Positions 14,171-28,348 of a DNA stretch of 64,000 bases are shown one piece after another. The translations under genes and the position numbers were made by a program. Numbering within the stretch: the first letter of the stretch is position 1; every line of letters begins with the position of its first letter. The notes under the pieces are model-generated. The model saw only the letters and a list, made by a program, of their open reading frames with translations, was not told where the DNA came from and searched no databases. This DNA is from Tetrahymena elliotti 4EA. Taxonomy: Eukaryota; Ciliophora; Oligohymenophorea; Hymenostomatida; Tetrahymenidae. The DNA lies in contig JH720314.1 in the NCBI GenBank assembly GCA_000231825.2, positions 496,001-560,000 on the forward strand. Direction: 5' to 3'.

Positions 14171-17100
14171 TCATTTTAAATATCTAAATTTTACTTGTTC
14201 ATATTCTTTTTTATGTTTCATTCTTTCTGCCATTTCTTACTTTTTCTTTTCTTCTTCTTTCTTTCTTTTTATTTCAGGTAAAAGCTCATAATTTTTCATG
14301 GTTAATTTTTTATAATCCTTCTTATCAACCTGGATATTTAAGTTCAACTTAATTTAATTTTGCTTTTAAAATTATTTTACCTTAGCCTTTAAGCCATATA
14401 TTAGCCTATTTAAAAGTTCTGGAGGAGGATCTTTTATACCCTTATTTTTTTAATCATTCTTGAACTCAAAGCTCATATCTAAATTATTTTAATTTTATCT
14501 TCCTCTACTCATACTCCCTTAATTTTATCTAGTGTTGTTATTTGCAGATAAATCTCTTCTACGAGTTTATTATAATAATTCTTTTCTAATTTGAGCCAAT
14601 TCCTCTTTTGTTTTTGAAGGCTACTATGAGTGATCTCTCACCTTTTTCTTTCTCTAGTCTTCTAATTTATCAAGTAATTCTTGCTTTTTGTTTTTAAATA
14701 TGTCAGCTAAAGATTACTTTGATTTGGAAGCATCATCAATATTATCTCCTTAATTAAAAAAATAAAAATAAATATTTAAAATTCTCAAATAAATCTAAAT
14801 AATAAATCACCATCAAAAACAATATTATAAGCATTTGCTTGGTTATCATTTTCATAATTATCTTCATATTATTCGTCCTCATTGGTCTGTTATTATTAAG
14901 GTTTAAAGCTCTCTTGATGAGAAAAAGTAGGTGGTTTAACTTATTAAAATTATTTTTTAATTTATTCCTTATTATCTTCTTTCTAATGAGTAGATGAGCT
15001 TCTTCCTTTTTAGTTTTGATGATCACTGCTCTATTCAAATATGTTATTTAAAGCTTGTTTAGGCTGCATGCTGGTATTATTAGAAAATGGAGATGTGTTT
15101 TGTAATTGATTTTTAGAGTAGTTTTTTTTCAAGTTTTTCTGTGTTTGTTTTTAAGAATTTTTAGGATCCTCTTAATCTTAATTTTCCCAGTTGATTGTCC
15201 ATTATTAAGGAGATTTCTTCTCTTAAGGTTGTTTAGTTTACTAATATTATTCTTCAAATTCATTTGATTCATTTTTTTATTTTTTATTTTAATCTTATTA
15301 TTTATTTTATGGAATATCCCATCTTTTAGGACTTCTAATTGATTGTTAAGAATTTTTATTTTGTAAAAGTCTAGCTTAATCTGCGAAATCAAAACTTTCT
15401 TCTTTATTTAAAGATATCTATTTATTTGAAGGAGAATAATCTTTTTTTATAGCTTGAATATTCTTTTAATTTGATTTCTCTAAATATTTTTTAAAGTCTT
15501 ACTTGAACCTATGCTTAATATCTTCAATTTCTTCCTATTCTTCATCCTTAAAATTAGTATATCCTTAAGGAGTTTCCACTTCATTTAGGTTTAGATGTTG
15601 TTGTTATGACTATTATGATTATTATTAACTGGAATTGTAAGCTGAATTTTCTCCCCATCTCTTTCTTTAAGTGTTAGGTTTTGATATAACTTAAGGAATT
15701 ATGCTATTTTATTCTTGGTTAGACTAAAGATATACTGAGTAAGAAATTTAGCTGTTACCTTTCTATTCGTTTTCATGTGATGAATTGATGTGCTACTAAT
15801 TTTACATTAAATCTTTAGTTGATTTAGTTTTTGGGTTATTTGAATCTATTAAGTTGCATGAATTTTAAAAATTCTTTATATAATGCTATATCTCTGATAG
15901 CTCTTTACTTACTATATCATCAGTGGAGATTTACTATATTGAATTCTAAGAATTTTCTTATTATTCTTTGGCAATTTTGCTACGTTTTCTTTCTCTTTAA
16001 AGATTTTTAATAGTAACTTCTTACTTGTAAATAATATCATCCATAATTTTAGAAAAATTTGAAAAGTTTTATTTATTTGAGTTGTCTTTAAATTCTTAAT
16101 TAGGATTTTCATACACATTAAGCTAACTTTTACTTCTTGGTAAAGTTTTTTGATCATTAAATTATTGTTGCTATTTATTAATCTAAGTTTTATTCTCGTT
16201 TGAACCATGTTTGTTTAATTCATTATGGTATTAATTAGGTATATTCTGACTGTAATTATTGTTCAAATGATACTAATTAAATCCATTTGATTAGATTTAA
16301 TTAGATATAGTTGAAGAGCTTTATATCTGCTTTTGGCTTAATGATGAATTTAATTTCTTTTTAGAATAATCTAAAATTTAATCAAGCCTTCTAGACATAT
16401 TATCTTGTTTTTCTGATATATCTTTTAATTTGTCTTCAACTAATTTAGCAGGACTTTAAATTTAATTATTATTTATGTTGTCTTAGAGATTTAAAATTTA
16501 AGTGTGACTGAGTGATCTTGGTAGAGAACCTTACAAAAAATCTTAACTTGAATTTTATCCATTTATTTATTAATTCAGCTTTAGACTTGAATTTGTTTAA
16601 TTAAATTACTCTTAAGTTTATAGTAAATTTAACAGCAATTGCTAATTAATAGGATTAATTAGCTATAATAAATTGTTATCTAAAGTATTTTAATGTTTTT
16701 TTTACATCATTTGTTATTATAATAAATTATTAATTTATTGCATATTAGATGAAGAAGATCCTTAATCTGTCTAGTTTTTAATAAAGTCATTATGAGATAA
16801 ACCAAAATTATTAACACCTAACAAAGATGGCTAATTAGGATTGTTTTTACTTAAGGTGTTAACAACCTATTAAGTTTATACCTACAATAATTGTTAAATT
16901 AGATTTTGTATTAACAAGCTTTACTAAGAAATAATATTATTAACATCAGCTGAATAAGGTTATTATAATTAATTATTTTTTTAGATTTACTAAATTTATT
17001 ATAAGTTATTTTATTACAATAAATTACTTTAACTTCTATTTTGTTATCTTAATTTCCTTAAATTATTTTCTTCTGATATTTTCTATAAATCAAGCTCTAA

Positions 17101-19310
17101 GCTTTAGTGTGCAGAATGAGCATTTTAAATGAGTTAATTTATAAACAATTGTTACGAATTTTGTTGGTATTGCTATTACAAATTATTAGAAGATTAAATA
17201 GATGAATCATGATAAAACTTATCTTTATTATTATTCCTTTAACTATTTTATTCAAATTAAATCTATTTCTAAAACCCTTAGTTTAAATGAGAAGAATCAC
17301 TCAAATTATTATATTCATTAACTCCTTATTGATTTTATTTGTATGGTTATTTCTTAATTTACTAACTTTACTCAAAAATTTAGCTGTTGTCTCTGCTTTG
17401 AGAACCTTCTTAGAAGTAATTATTATTTTTTATTTCTCTTTACAAAGATTTCTCAGTACCATCAAATTAAAGTCTTTATCTAACAGGTTTATCTTAATAG
17501 TCGTTTGAACTACGATCTATAGAATTGCTTCTTTCATAATAATTATATTCAAAATTGTTTTAGTTCTAAACTCTATGAGTTTAAGGACGTTAATAATCAT
17601 GTTAGCTCTAACTTCTACTTCTATTTGGATTCTATTATTCTATGCTATTATCTTAGTCTATAAAATTACTCTTAGATAACATACCTTTACCCTTAGTATT
17701 GTTGTATGAATTCTATAAATATTAACTATCTTGATAGTTGCTTTTTTAATGGATGCTATTATCTCTACTGTGTAAATGCTTTCTCATGTTCCAAAACGAA
17801 TTGACTTATTGAGAATTATTGCTATAATCCATCTTTTTATTTGAACTATTCTAGCTTTTTTTACCTTCTTTATTGCTTTAATTTTCCTAATAAAGAATAT
17901 CTTCATAGGATAGTTCGCAATCACTATTATCTTATTTATTTTGACTATTTTAAGATTAACTCTGATCATAGTATTTTCTATCTGAATTCTTAGGATTATA
18001 CTTTTAGGAATATGGGCTTGCATCAAATAAATTGTCCTTTTTTTTATAATATTACTCATAAATATCATTTACACCTTAATCTTATATTTGTAGTATTGTT
18101 TTCAATTTTTTTTAAGAGTGTTAGTGCAGATTTTCCTTGTGGAAAGCACTTGCATTATTTTATTAGTCTTCTTAGTCCTCATAATATTATTGTTATCTAG
18201 ATCCTTATCTATTTTTAAATTATTACCTCTAATTCTCATATTCATCTGCTCTTTTATAATATAAAATAATTAATATGACATAAAAATATATTTAACTTAC
18301 TACTTATAATTTCTTGAAGAACTTAAATCTGAATTTTCGGCCTATTCTGTAAAATATAAATTGATTTAATTTTAATAATAATTAAAATGAATTTACTCTT
18401 ATATTAAATTTATTGTTTATTTTGATATTGCTATTATAAATAAATATTCTCTGGATAATCCAAATATTTCTCTTAATATTTATCACTCTCTTTAATTGGT
18501 TTCTATTAGTAATCCTTGTTTCCTCTATTCATTTAATTCTTTTTATTCAAATTAATATGCTTAATAAAAATAAAATGGTTTGCTTGTTTGTTACATCAAA
18601 AGACTATCTCTAGTTATTTTACATATTTAATTTATCACTTTATGGACTGCATTCACCGTATTCATAATTTTTTATATCATAAACATTGTATTCCTGAATC
18701 TGCTTTGTGCTTTTCTTTTATGAATATTGCTGTTGATAATTTAAGAGCAATTAACAAAATCCCTAAAAAATGAATCTAATTTACATTCTAAGCATAATAT
18801 TTTTCATTCTTATGATTGCTACCTATTTTTTACTTTTTATGATCCTCTCTTGCTTACAAATAGCTAATATTTTTCATTAAAGGTTGTCTTTTTAAAAATT
18901 TAATCTTAAAATTATCAATCTCATGCTGAAATTAACTACTCATTTTGATGTGTGTTCTTATTACTAGAGCGAGTATTTTCTGATTGATCAAACCTGTTGA
19001 AATATTAATTGATTTTTTATTGAGCAACATTCTTATATAACTCTCCTGGAGTTTGCAAGTTATTTGAACCCTATAATAAAAATATCAAGATTTGTATTTA
19101 AAAAAATTTAAGCTAATTATTATAAGAATAATAAATTACAATTTAGATATCTCTTTAGTTTTTATAATCAAAATCATTTTACAAAGTCATTATTTTTTTC
19201 TTTTACTGAGGTGAACCTAACTATGAAGCTTTTTTGCTATTCATCACCCTAATTTAGTTATTCCAATCGATAATACTGCCTTTTAGACTCCTATTTAAAT
19301 TTTGAGATGT
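14171..19310 (-). CDS. Large Q/N-rich low-complexity protein, unknown
   Basis: Family not recognised. Reading from the right, phase-compatible exons give ISKFKQESKRQYYRLEQLNQ (near 19306-19210), GSNNLQTPGELYKNVAQQK (from 19070), then QFQHEIDNFKIKFLKRQP (near 18930). A 58-nt intron beginning GTTTGATC links the last two. An alternative start is the ATG at 18943-18941 (MSSQFQHEID...). The true 5' end may lie beyond 19310. Most of the product is Asn/Gln-rich with Lys, Asp, Tyr and Ser. Around 16650-16950 it is strongly Asn/Gln/Leu-rich (VNNFGLSHNDF; NNLLQQQMMQ). Introns include a very short 22-nt one near 18760 and others of 35-50 nt. The C-terminus is distinct: a basic helix KKDYKKLTMKNYELLPEI followed by a KRKKEEEKKK run, ending QVKFRYLK before TGA at 14173-14171. 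That NYxxLPE...KKEEEKKK pattern recalls C-terminal motifs of some centriolar or axonemal proteins, from memory only. No enzyme motif was seen. Confidence 0.6.
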
Positions 19311-20268
19311 TTTTAATCCTTTTAAATTAAAAACTTAACTTTTCAAAATAGTTGATATTTATTTTTTAAAATCACAAATTTACAATTTGAATATATCTTT
19401 TTAATTATTCTAAACAAATAAAATATCAAATGATTATTATCTGTTTGTTCTTACTACTTTTTCAGTAAATTATAGTTGTAAAATTATTTCAAATTTGAAG
19501 AAAACCAAAGAATAATTGATAATATAAAAAAATTTTTTATTCATTAACAAATAATTAATACCCCTTAAAATCCTTAAAATGAAAAAAAAAGGCAAACATT
19601 ATTAGGTTATTGAAATATTAAAATAAAATAAACCTCTAAATTATTAACAAATAATAAAATTTGACATCTTACTTATTTATGTTACATCACATTATCAAAT
19701 AATTGGCACATTAGATTAGAAGGTCTCAATTCTGATTAAATAGATTTAATAATTTTAAGTAATTTATTATTGTAAAAAAATTTAGATATAAAATAATGTT
19801 ATGTCTTGAAGTATAATAGATAAAAATAAAAAATAATTTTTCAATTTGTTATTTTTTTTTGTTAAAATGTTAGGATAAAATTTCTAAAAATTCATTATTT
19901 TCAACAATTAACCCATAATAATTGACCTATAAATAAAATTATTCATAATTCTTTTTTTTACACAATACAAAAGGAAAAGAAAAGTTAGCAAAAATAAAAT
20001 GAAAATAGAATCAATAGAATATTTATTAACACTAATATATAAAATATACTGGTTTTAATTACAAATTTAACATATTTTATTATAAATAAGTTATTAATTG
20101 ACTATCAATTAGATATTTGTCATTTTTTTCAAAGGAAAATAGAAACTGATTATCCATAATTGAAATATAATTTTAAGAAAATTAGTAACTTTTATCAAAA
20201 TTTTTTTAATAATTAAAATGAATTTAGTTAACACTAAAGTTCCCTTTTATATTTATTGTTAGAAAAAA
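19311..20268. other. Intergenic / possible 5' end of Q/N-rich gene
   Basis: AT-rich sequence between the kinesin stop codon and the first exon I could read of the leftward Q/N-rich gene. The missing start codon of that gene may lie here. No other exon was recognised. Confidence 0.5.
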
Positions 20269-23200
20269 TCATTAATTTTTTGACTTATTATCATTAAGAT
20301 TTTTTAATTTAGTACTTGAGCTTTAAATTTTTGGTGAAATTTTTCTTTTCAAACCATAAATATCACTTTTATTAAGCTTTGATGTTTATGGAGATTCAGT
20401 GTTTTCGTTGTTAAAACTTAAGTTATGACGTGATAAATTCACGCTGTTTTATTTTTGAAGTTATCTTTTTGGTTGGTAATAGCCACTCATATTAAGAATA
20501 TCAGCAATATTTTCTTCTTAAAATAATTGCTTTTAGATATTTGATTTGATGCTATTTTTTTATTCATATTAGGCACTTTAATTTTTTTATGTCCCATACA
20601 AGTTTTCACTAATATTGTCATCCTCATACTCATCATCATAATATGAATTTTCAATCCTACTTAAATCAATTTCTGCTAAATTTGATTCAAATATATCAGA
20701 TTATTTGGAAGAATTACTCATCAAGCTTTAATTCCTTTATTAATATGAAAATTATAAATCAAATAATTCAAAAACTTGAATTTACATTCTATTACAAGGA
20801 GTATTCTCTTACTAATTAATGAAACTATTGTATGGCTTAAAAATGCTTTAAGGAGTTTTTTCACCATATAAGCTTGAATTTAAATTATTTTTGCTCATCT
20901 TAAGTTTATCTCTCCTGCTTGATCCTCTGTTCTCTGATGGTAAAATTGCTGAAATAGGACTTCTCATATCATCATCATGTTTACTTTAACTTCCTATTTC
21001 TTCCATTAAATTAAGAGGAATAATTTATTCTGATTAGAATTTATTTTTATAAAAATGATCAGACTCATAAGTATGTTTATCTACATGACCAAATTTATTT
21101 TAGTTATTATTTTTCATTTAATTCAATATTTCACCAAAATACAGAATATTTTTTTATATTTACATATCATGCCTAGTTTAATAAAAGTGAAATAATTTAA
21201 ATTCGTAAAGTCTTTTCAAAATAAAGTATATTTTACTTCTCAAATTCATATATTTCTTTACTTAAATTATTTAAGAATTCCTCCTCTTATTGCTCATCAA
21301 AGGAATCCATTTCATCATTATCATCATCATCATTTTTTTTTAAATCCTAATTACCTTTAATGATATTATATTCTCTATTTAAAAAATTATTTTCATTTGG
21401 CATATTAAACTCAATTCCTTGAAATCCTTTTAGCCTTTAGCTAATATCTTATAAAATAATTCTGCTTTACTAATTTTCTTAGTAGAGCTAAGAGTACTAC
21501 TTTTCAAACTCTATAAATAAATTTTCAAACTTTTTAATTTTTTCCTTATTATTGATGCATTCTATATAACGACAGCCACTATGATCTTCACTATTTCTAG
21601 CAGGTTCTTCATCTTCTGTAGATATTTATAAATTATTTTAATTTTTCATCAAAGGAGATGTCTAAGTCTCTGCTAGTACTTTCTGTACATCTCTCATAAT
21701 TTTCTTTTCCTACTCTTTTTAAATAAATTTAATGAAATAAATTTATTTTTTAGTGATTTTAAAATTTACAAATTTCTTATTCCTATTGATAATACTTGGA
21801 AGAAAGTTTTTCTATTGTATGCTTAATTTCTTAAATCATTTAATCATTTGTCTTTGTAAGTTGCTGGTTCAGATTCTATATTTCCTTCTTTAAATTCATT
21901 ATTTATTCTTCTGATGATTTCTTTAGAGAGTCATATCTTAATTTATATTCTATAAGTTCTTGATATTACTTAGCTATAATAGTTTCATCTTAGCCCTCTT
22001 ATGCCTATTTAATTGATGAATTAACTTCATTTTTATTTTTTAAATTATTTGATGAAGACCCATTTTTCGGAGTGTCTTTACTGGTTTTACTAAGTTTATT
22101 ATTTGAATTAATAGAGGTGGCAGCTTAACTATAGCTATTTGAATCTGACTAGTTTCCTAAATCCTGATTCTGCTATTTTTTAAAATTAAGAAGCTCATTA
22201 ATTAGCATCTCATTTTCTATCTTTAATTTTTATATTTATTCCAGCAACTATTCTTCAGTGTAAACTATTTTAAGAGCAAGTTCATTCTATATCTTTTTTG
22301 CTTCTCTTGCAAATCTTAATGTCTGAATTGTTTCTTCTTAAAATCTATCTGAAAATCTAGCAGCACATATGAGAGTAGTTTTAGAATTACCTCCAAAACT
22401 CTCTTTTAAAATACGTGTAAGCTTAGATTCTCTAAAAGGTACCTTCATTTATTTAAAAAAATTCCTAAATTAAAAAAAATAAATTATATATCTGATTACA
22501 TGTTTTTTCTCCTTTTTATCTTAATCTTTAGACAGTTCTGTGATACATCTAGCTAAAGTTAGCAAGCTTGTATTTATATTTTTAGTTTCTTGTAATCTAT
22601 TTTTTTAATTAGACTAAAGTTTTTCACTACCAGCTAAGTCTACTATGCAAAGACGAGACAATATTTATGTTTAATCTAATTATATTTGTTCTAGATTCAG
22701 CATAAATATTGTATGAGATCTACTCGATCTATTATTATCTTGAGTTATGCAAACTTTTCTATTGGCTAAACCCTTTTGAAGGCACTTCATAATATCCTTG
22801 TACGAATATACTGGTTCTTCAATCATATTTTAAATAATAATCCCTTTTTTAGGGCACTCCTAAATCTTTTAAATTAGAATTATTATTAATCGAATTGTAT
22901 TAGAATAAATTATTTTTTATGGAATTATAATTTTATTAAAAAGATAGACGAGTTTTTTCTTTGAATCAAACATAAATCATCTTAATTTCAATTATAAATA
23001 TTTTACTATTGGCTTTTTACCAGTTTGACTTTAGCTACCCCTACTCAACATATCAGTTAATTCTTCATTATAAACTTCTAAATAACTGCATCTTAACTGA
23101 CATTTAATTCCTTTTTATTGATATTTCTCTAACTCATTGTATATTGTTTAAATACTCCTTGGTAATATTCCATACTTATCTTTTTATTCAAAACTTTCTT

Positions 23201-23826
23201 GAAAGTTACTTTTCAATATCTTAGCTTCAATCTATTCATCACCTATAATTGTAAATGTTTTACCACTTCCAGTAGATCCATAAGCAAGAATAGTGCTATT
23301 ATATCCCTATAAACTTAAATTTAGTTTTTGGCATATAATTTGATTTATATTTTCTATTATAAAAATTAAATTAAATCATTAGAACTTACAATGCAATTAC
23401 ATTATCTTTGGCATAACTTTCATAAAAAAGATTTTGATCATCTTTGTCAGTAACTGCATCATATCTAAACACTTTTGTTTTTTATTAAACATTCGGATCA
23501 ACATTAATTCCTCTTATCGAGCCTCTATGTGTTAGTGTTTAGCTTTTTCTCATATTTTCTGTTCTTTTCATTGTGACAGACTAGCCATCTTCTTTAATTT
23601 AAATACTCTATTATTAAAAGTTTTAATATATTTAAGAGATCCTATTTCCATTTTAGCATTCATTTAAATAATAAAATAACTGATTAAAATTAATGTAAAA
23701 ACTTACATCAATATCTTTTTATTCATTTGTTCTAAATCTGACAACTACCCTAATCTTTTCATTTGATTCATTTTAATTTATAGGATGAAAATCTATAAAT
23801 GAGATAGCTTTTTTTTCGGTTTACAT
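20269..23826 (-). CDS. Kinesin motor protein, N-terminal motor
   Basis: A microtubule-dependent ATPase motor. The start ATG at 23826-23824 (MQTEKKAISFIDFHPINQ...) leads into EKIRVVVRFRTNE, the first strand of the motor. Hallmarks follow in order: NVIALGYNSTILAYGSTGSG then KTF (P-loop GSTGSGKT near 23270), NNRSSRSHTIF (switch I, near 22710), IVDLAGSEKL (switch II, near 22640), NTSLLTLARCI, PFRESKLTRILKESFGGNSK (near 22400) and LRFAREAKKIQNE closing the motor. All nucleotide-binding motifs look intact. After the motor come about 450 residues of coiled-coil blocks (EEQLLEQIQKLKIENEMLIN; LKKEIQNLNQQL) broken by Ser/Asn-rich linkers. The tail is Ser/Asp/Glu-rich (SYYDDEYEDDNISENLYG) and ends KLKNLNDNKSKNQ before TGA at 20271-20269. 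At least four introns interrupt the motor. I cannot assign a kinesin subfamily by eye. A plus-end-directed cargo or ciliary role is possible but unproven. Confidence 0.9.
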
Positions 23827-24887
23827 ACAAATATAAGATTTGATTTTTTGTTTAAATTGATGAATAAATATATCTTTTGTAAAAAATTAATATATATTTA
23901 AGTTCAATATTATATATTAAGAGTCTATGCTACTATCAACTCTTAACTCTAGTTTCTACAATTAATTCTAATACAAGTATAAAACATTTACACCATTAAA
24001 ATATTGTTAGTTAACTTATCTCTTTATATATTGTTTTAATCTTCCTTTGCAAAATTTCCATTAAGTTAAAATATTAACACTTTCTTTGTGTTTATCTAAA
24101 AGTTATCTTTAAGTTGAAAAACTTTATTTTAAAAATGTTGTTCGTTTTTACAAATTAAATTTCAAACAATATCTCCAATCTTGATTGTGTTTTTTTTTTA
24201 AATTTAAAGTATTTAAACTTTTAAGAATTCAATTTTTTATTTTACTAAATATTAATCACATAATAGATGTTTTAGGGAAATAAATAAGATTTTTTGGAAA
24301 TCAATTATTAAATCAATTCAGAATATTATTCTTTATCTAAATTATAATCCAATTTTATTTAACTAATTTTAGATTATACTTTACAAAGAGTTTTGTGGGT
24401 CATTTTTAATAAGACTTAATTGAAATTTGTTGGACAATATAAATTAAACAAAGTAGCCAACAAAACCAGATATTTTACTTAATAAAAATAAGGAGTATCA
24501 TCGAATTAATATGTGTTTAAGTTAATTTAGCAGTTAGAAAAAGAAATAAGTTAAATTCGTTCTTTGAGTTAATAATAATATTTATCGTTTATTTAAGATT
24601 ATTTAACATAAATATTTTAAGAATAGTTTTATAGTATTTTGTATTTTTTGGTTAGAATATGCTTTTAGAAATTTTAACAAATTTAACGAATTTTTAAACT
24701 TCTGTCTAAGTTATTCATTAATTGGCTTTAAGGTCTGATTGATTGCAATATTTTTATAATTTGCTAACAATATTTATTAAATTTCATAGAAAAAATTATA
24801 TGATTTTTTAATATAAAACATAAGATTAATTTAAAAGCACTGGAATACACTCTTTTACAAAAAACTTAATTCCATTTTAAAAAGAAA
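23827..24887. other. Shared divergent intergenic region
   Basis: A 1.06-kb AT-rich spacer between the kinesin start (leftward) and the alpha/beta hydrolase start (rightward). Both promoters must lie here. No exon, RNA gene or repeat was recognised. Confidence 0.6.
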
Positions 24888-27800
24888 ATGAATTCGCAAA
24901 AAAAAATAACTGAGCAGGATAAATGCTAAATGAAGAAAATAAATAAAGTAAAAATTTGTATAATAGTAGGTGCAGCATCAATCATACTTTCTTTAATTTA
25001 TGCAGCATATTCTCTCCTCAATTTAATGCTACCAGGAATATTATCAGGATTAGTAATTTTAGTTTAACAATTTATTCTCTATTTTTGCATATTCTCTAGA
25101 CCTAAAATTAAAATGTCATTTTTTATCTAAATATTCAAATAGGTGATTCTATTGCTTTTTTTTTATTCTTTGAAAGTTTTGATTAGAATTATGCTCTTTC
25201 CTGGCTCAGTAAAACTTATGCAAAGATCAACTGAATATAGTTATATGATTACCAGAGCTAAAATAATGCATTAAAAAATGTAGCATCTTTTGGGTATTAT
25301 TGAATGCATTGAGTCCTAAAATATTTTCTTACTTATGGACTATAGTGGATAAGATTTATAATCTATCTATGATCGTATAACAACAATGGTAAAATCTTAC
25401 TAGAAACTAGAAGAAAAGAACGTTATGAGTAGATATTAAAAAGATTTTTATGAAATTTTGAAAAACCTTCAAGACCAATGCTCAAAGACAATAATTACAA
25501 CTGAAAATTCAAATCATACATTTTAGGACTTAATGAGTAACTATGATCTGCTTACAAATATTAAAAACTAGGGTAATTCTTTCAAAAACCTATCTTAAAA
25601 TATCTATTTTCTCTTTTAATTTAGGATATAATGTTCGCTTTCAAAGCAAAGCATAGGTCAATGACTTAAAAACAATTGTTATGGAGATTATAGTAAATAT
25701 CTATTACATTCTTTATTTATTTTAATCTAAATTAAATAAAATTCTAACTCATAAAAGGAAAAATTTGATTCAGTAATCTGCAATGAAAAATTAAATTTTA
25801 AGCAAAAATGGAATAAATGGTTTAGAAATGACTCTTTTGGATCTCTTGATTATGTAAGAAAGCCTTTTTAAATTGATAAAATACAATATCTCTTAATTCT
25901 TTTGTTTTTTTAGCATAAAGCAGAATTGTAAACAACCTACTAAACAAAAGAAATCACAATTACCACTAAAGACAACACCAAATTGGATTGGTAAATAATT
26001 TAACATTTAAAAGAAAAAAAATTAATAATTTAAAAATAATTATTAGCATTCTAATCTATGGAAATAAGTAAACTAATGAAAATGATGAAATGCAGTAAAA
26101 GTAACCAGAAGATTTTCTCTTTCTTTAAGAAGGTACCCCTACTATAATATTTTCGAACCCTAATGCAGGCTTTTATGAATTCTCAAAATATTCAGTAAAA
26201 TATATATTTTCTCAATCAATAAAATTTTTATTTTTATATATTTTTAGAATGAATGGGTAGATTATTACTGGAAAAAAGGAATAAATACACTTGTTTGGAA
26301 CTACAGAGGATATGGAAAATCTCAAGGAACTCCTTCTCCATCCGTATATATAATTGATTGATTGTTTGTTTAATTCATTTTAACTTTTTTGAAAAAGGCT
26401 ATATTTAGTGATGCAGAAAAGATTGTTGATTACTTGAGAGAGCATGAAAAAGTTGGATTGTTAGGATCTCATGGGTAAAGCCTTGGAGGTATGGTGGCAT
26501 GCCATATAGCAGCAAATAAAAATTTAGATTTTTTGTGTGCAGATAGAACATTTTCTTGTATTTCTGATATTGCTTACTACTCTATGCCTTCATTTTTCAA
26601 ACAAATAGTTAGATTATTAACAACATATGATGTCTGGTCCCCTATTAATTATTAAAAGGCTAACTGTTACAAAATACTTGCATACGATCCTAAAGATAAC
26701 ATAATTATTTATATGTCATCTTTAAAAAATGGTGTTTCTAAGCAAGTTGCATAAAATTTGTTCTTAAAGAATTATTAAAACTAACTTTACCACCAGGAAT
26801 AGAATGAAAATATGCTTAAAAATACTAAAGGTTATTGTGTGAAAACATGGAATAATGATACTACTGTCTCATAAGTCACAAGTATATGGCTTAATGAAAA
26901 AGACTAAATAGATCTTTACGGGGCGTTTTTAAGAATTACGAAAACAATAAAATATGTTTTAGACAAAAGAAATGTGGAACCAGCCGTTACAGGAAATAAT
27001 AATTAAAAACAAAATCAAAAATAAAAAGCTCATGATTAACAAACTCCTTATAAACCCAGAAACAATTAAGGGTTCATGCAAAAATAATCTCAAAGTGATC
27101 TAAACAGTACTCTTGATTACAGCAATATTTTAAATGGTAGTTTATTGGTAGATGGTATCAAAGATGAAGAAAATAAACAATAATTATCTACATCTAAGTA
27201 GAATCAGTCTTTGCATATCTCAAGCTCTGAATATAATTGCTATCCATCTAACATAGATTAAAGACCTATGTGTGAATTATAAGATTTAGAAAGCTAAAAT
27301 AAAGGTATCTAGCCATCATCTCCAAAAGGTAATAATAACGATATCTCTTTGAGTTAATAGCCTTCATGTAAAAAATAAATCATACCTGATGAAACAAATG
27401 CTGGCTATATAAATTTAATCACTAGTGAACATAAATAAAATAAAGAATTTTAAAAATTCATGAAAAGTATATTCACAATCTTGGATTCATTTGATGCAGG
27501 AGGTCTTTCTTTGCTGGATGTCTTCTACCTTTACACTTAAAAACATTCATTCTAAATATTTTAGGTAAAATTAATCTAAATTTATGTTTCAATTAATTCA
27601 TCTATTAAAATATAGCTCTTTATACTCAACCTTAACATATGGGGCTCATACTTGCCATTGACATAGATTATTAGAAAAAATATGATAGGAATACTCCCTA
27701 AAAAATATGCTGTGGTAAACATATAAAATATTGAATAGGAGAATCTTTAAATTAAATTAATTTTATTAAATAGGCTAAAATAAAAGAAATGGTTAGAAAG

Positions 27801-28348
27801 CTTGAGAATCTTTCTAAAAACAATTAGGAAATATAAGGAATCAATGAAGAAGTTTAATAAAATGTAAAATAAGTTTTAAATAAAATATTAAAATAAACAT
27901 TTTTAAATATATTTTAAATAAGTTAATTGCAGATATTAGTACAATCGTTGATAAATTAAAAATACTGAAAGAAAAATTATAATAAAGCTAGTTAATTTAG
28001 AGCCATGACAAACTATTAGAAGCATTGGGGTAAAATAAAGATATTTAAATTATTAATGATGGTGATAGTAGTAAATCCTAAGAGCCAAGCACAAGCTCTA
28101 ATCCTTATTCATTAAGTAGTGGATAAAATACTCCTAAAAAAGTGAAGAAAGACAGTGAAGGAGAATCTAAAATATACTAAAACCTAAAAGAAGAATCATA
28201 ACCATCACAATTAATAGAAAATTGTGATATCAATAAAATAATTGGTAATTTACTCCCACTTTCATGTGGACATAATGGATTCTATTCTAGCTTCGAAGTT
28301 TAGTTGTTTGAGTTCCATTTAAAAAATGCTGGATTCTTAAAAAACTGA
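24888..28348 (+). CDS. Membrane-anchored alpha/beta hydrolase
   Basis: Serine hydrolase of the alpha/beta fold, probably an esterase, lipase or thioesterase; the substrate is unknown. I chose ATG 24888 (AAAATG context; MNSQKKITEQDKCQMKK...) because it stays in frame with the later ATG at 24930. The N-terminus has two hydrophobic segments (VGAASIILSLIYAAYSLL; SGLVILVQQFILYFCIF) and a third, VILLLFFYSLKVL. The catalytic core is split by short introns: WKKGINTLVWNYRGYGKSQG (oxyanion-side strand), then SDAEKIVDYLREHEKVGL, then the nucleophile elbow in GSHGQSLGGMVACH (G-Q-S-L-G, near 26475), then DRTFSCISDIAYY and LAYDPKDNIIIYM, a candidate for the catalytic Asp. A long Ser/Gln/Asn-rich, probably disordered insert follows (about 27000-28200). 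The C-terminus ends LLPLSCGHNGFYSSFEVQLF then EFHLKNAGFLKN; its histidine could be the triad His. TGA is at 28346-28348. The tail and insert are much longer than in simple hydrolases. Confidence 0.82.

Noticed and set aside
17287..18773. Plus-strand hydrophobic open frames
   Set aside because: They are reverse-strand images of the Asn/Gln/Lys-rich minus-strand gene; AAT/TAA-rich coding always gives Leu/Ile-rich antisense frames.
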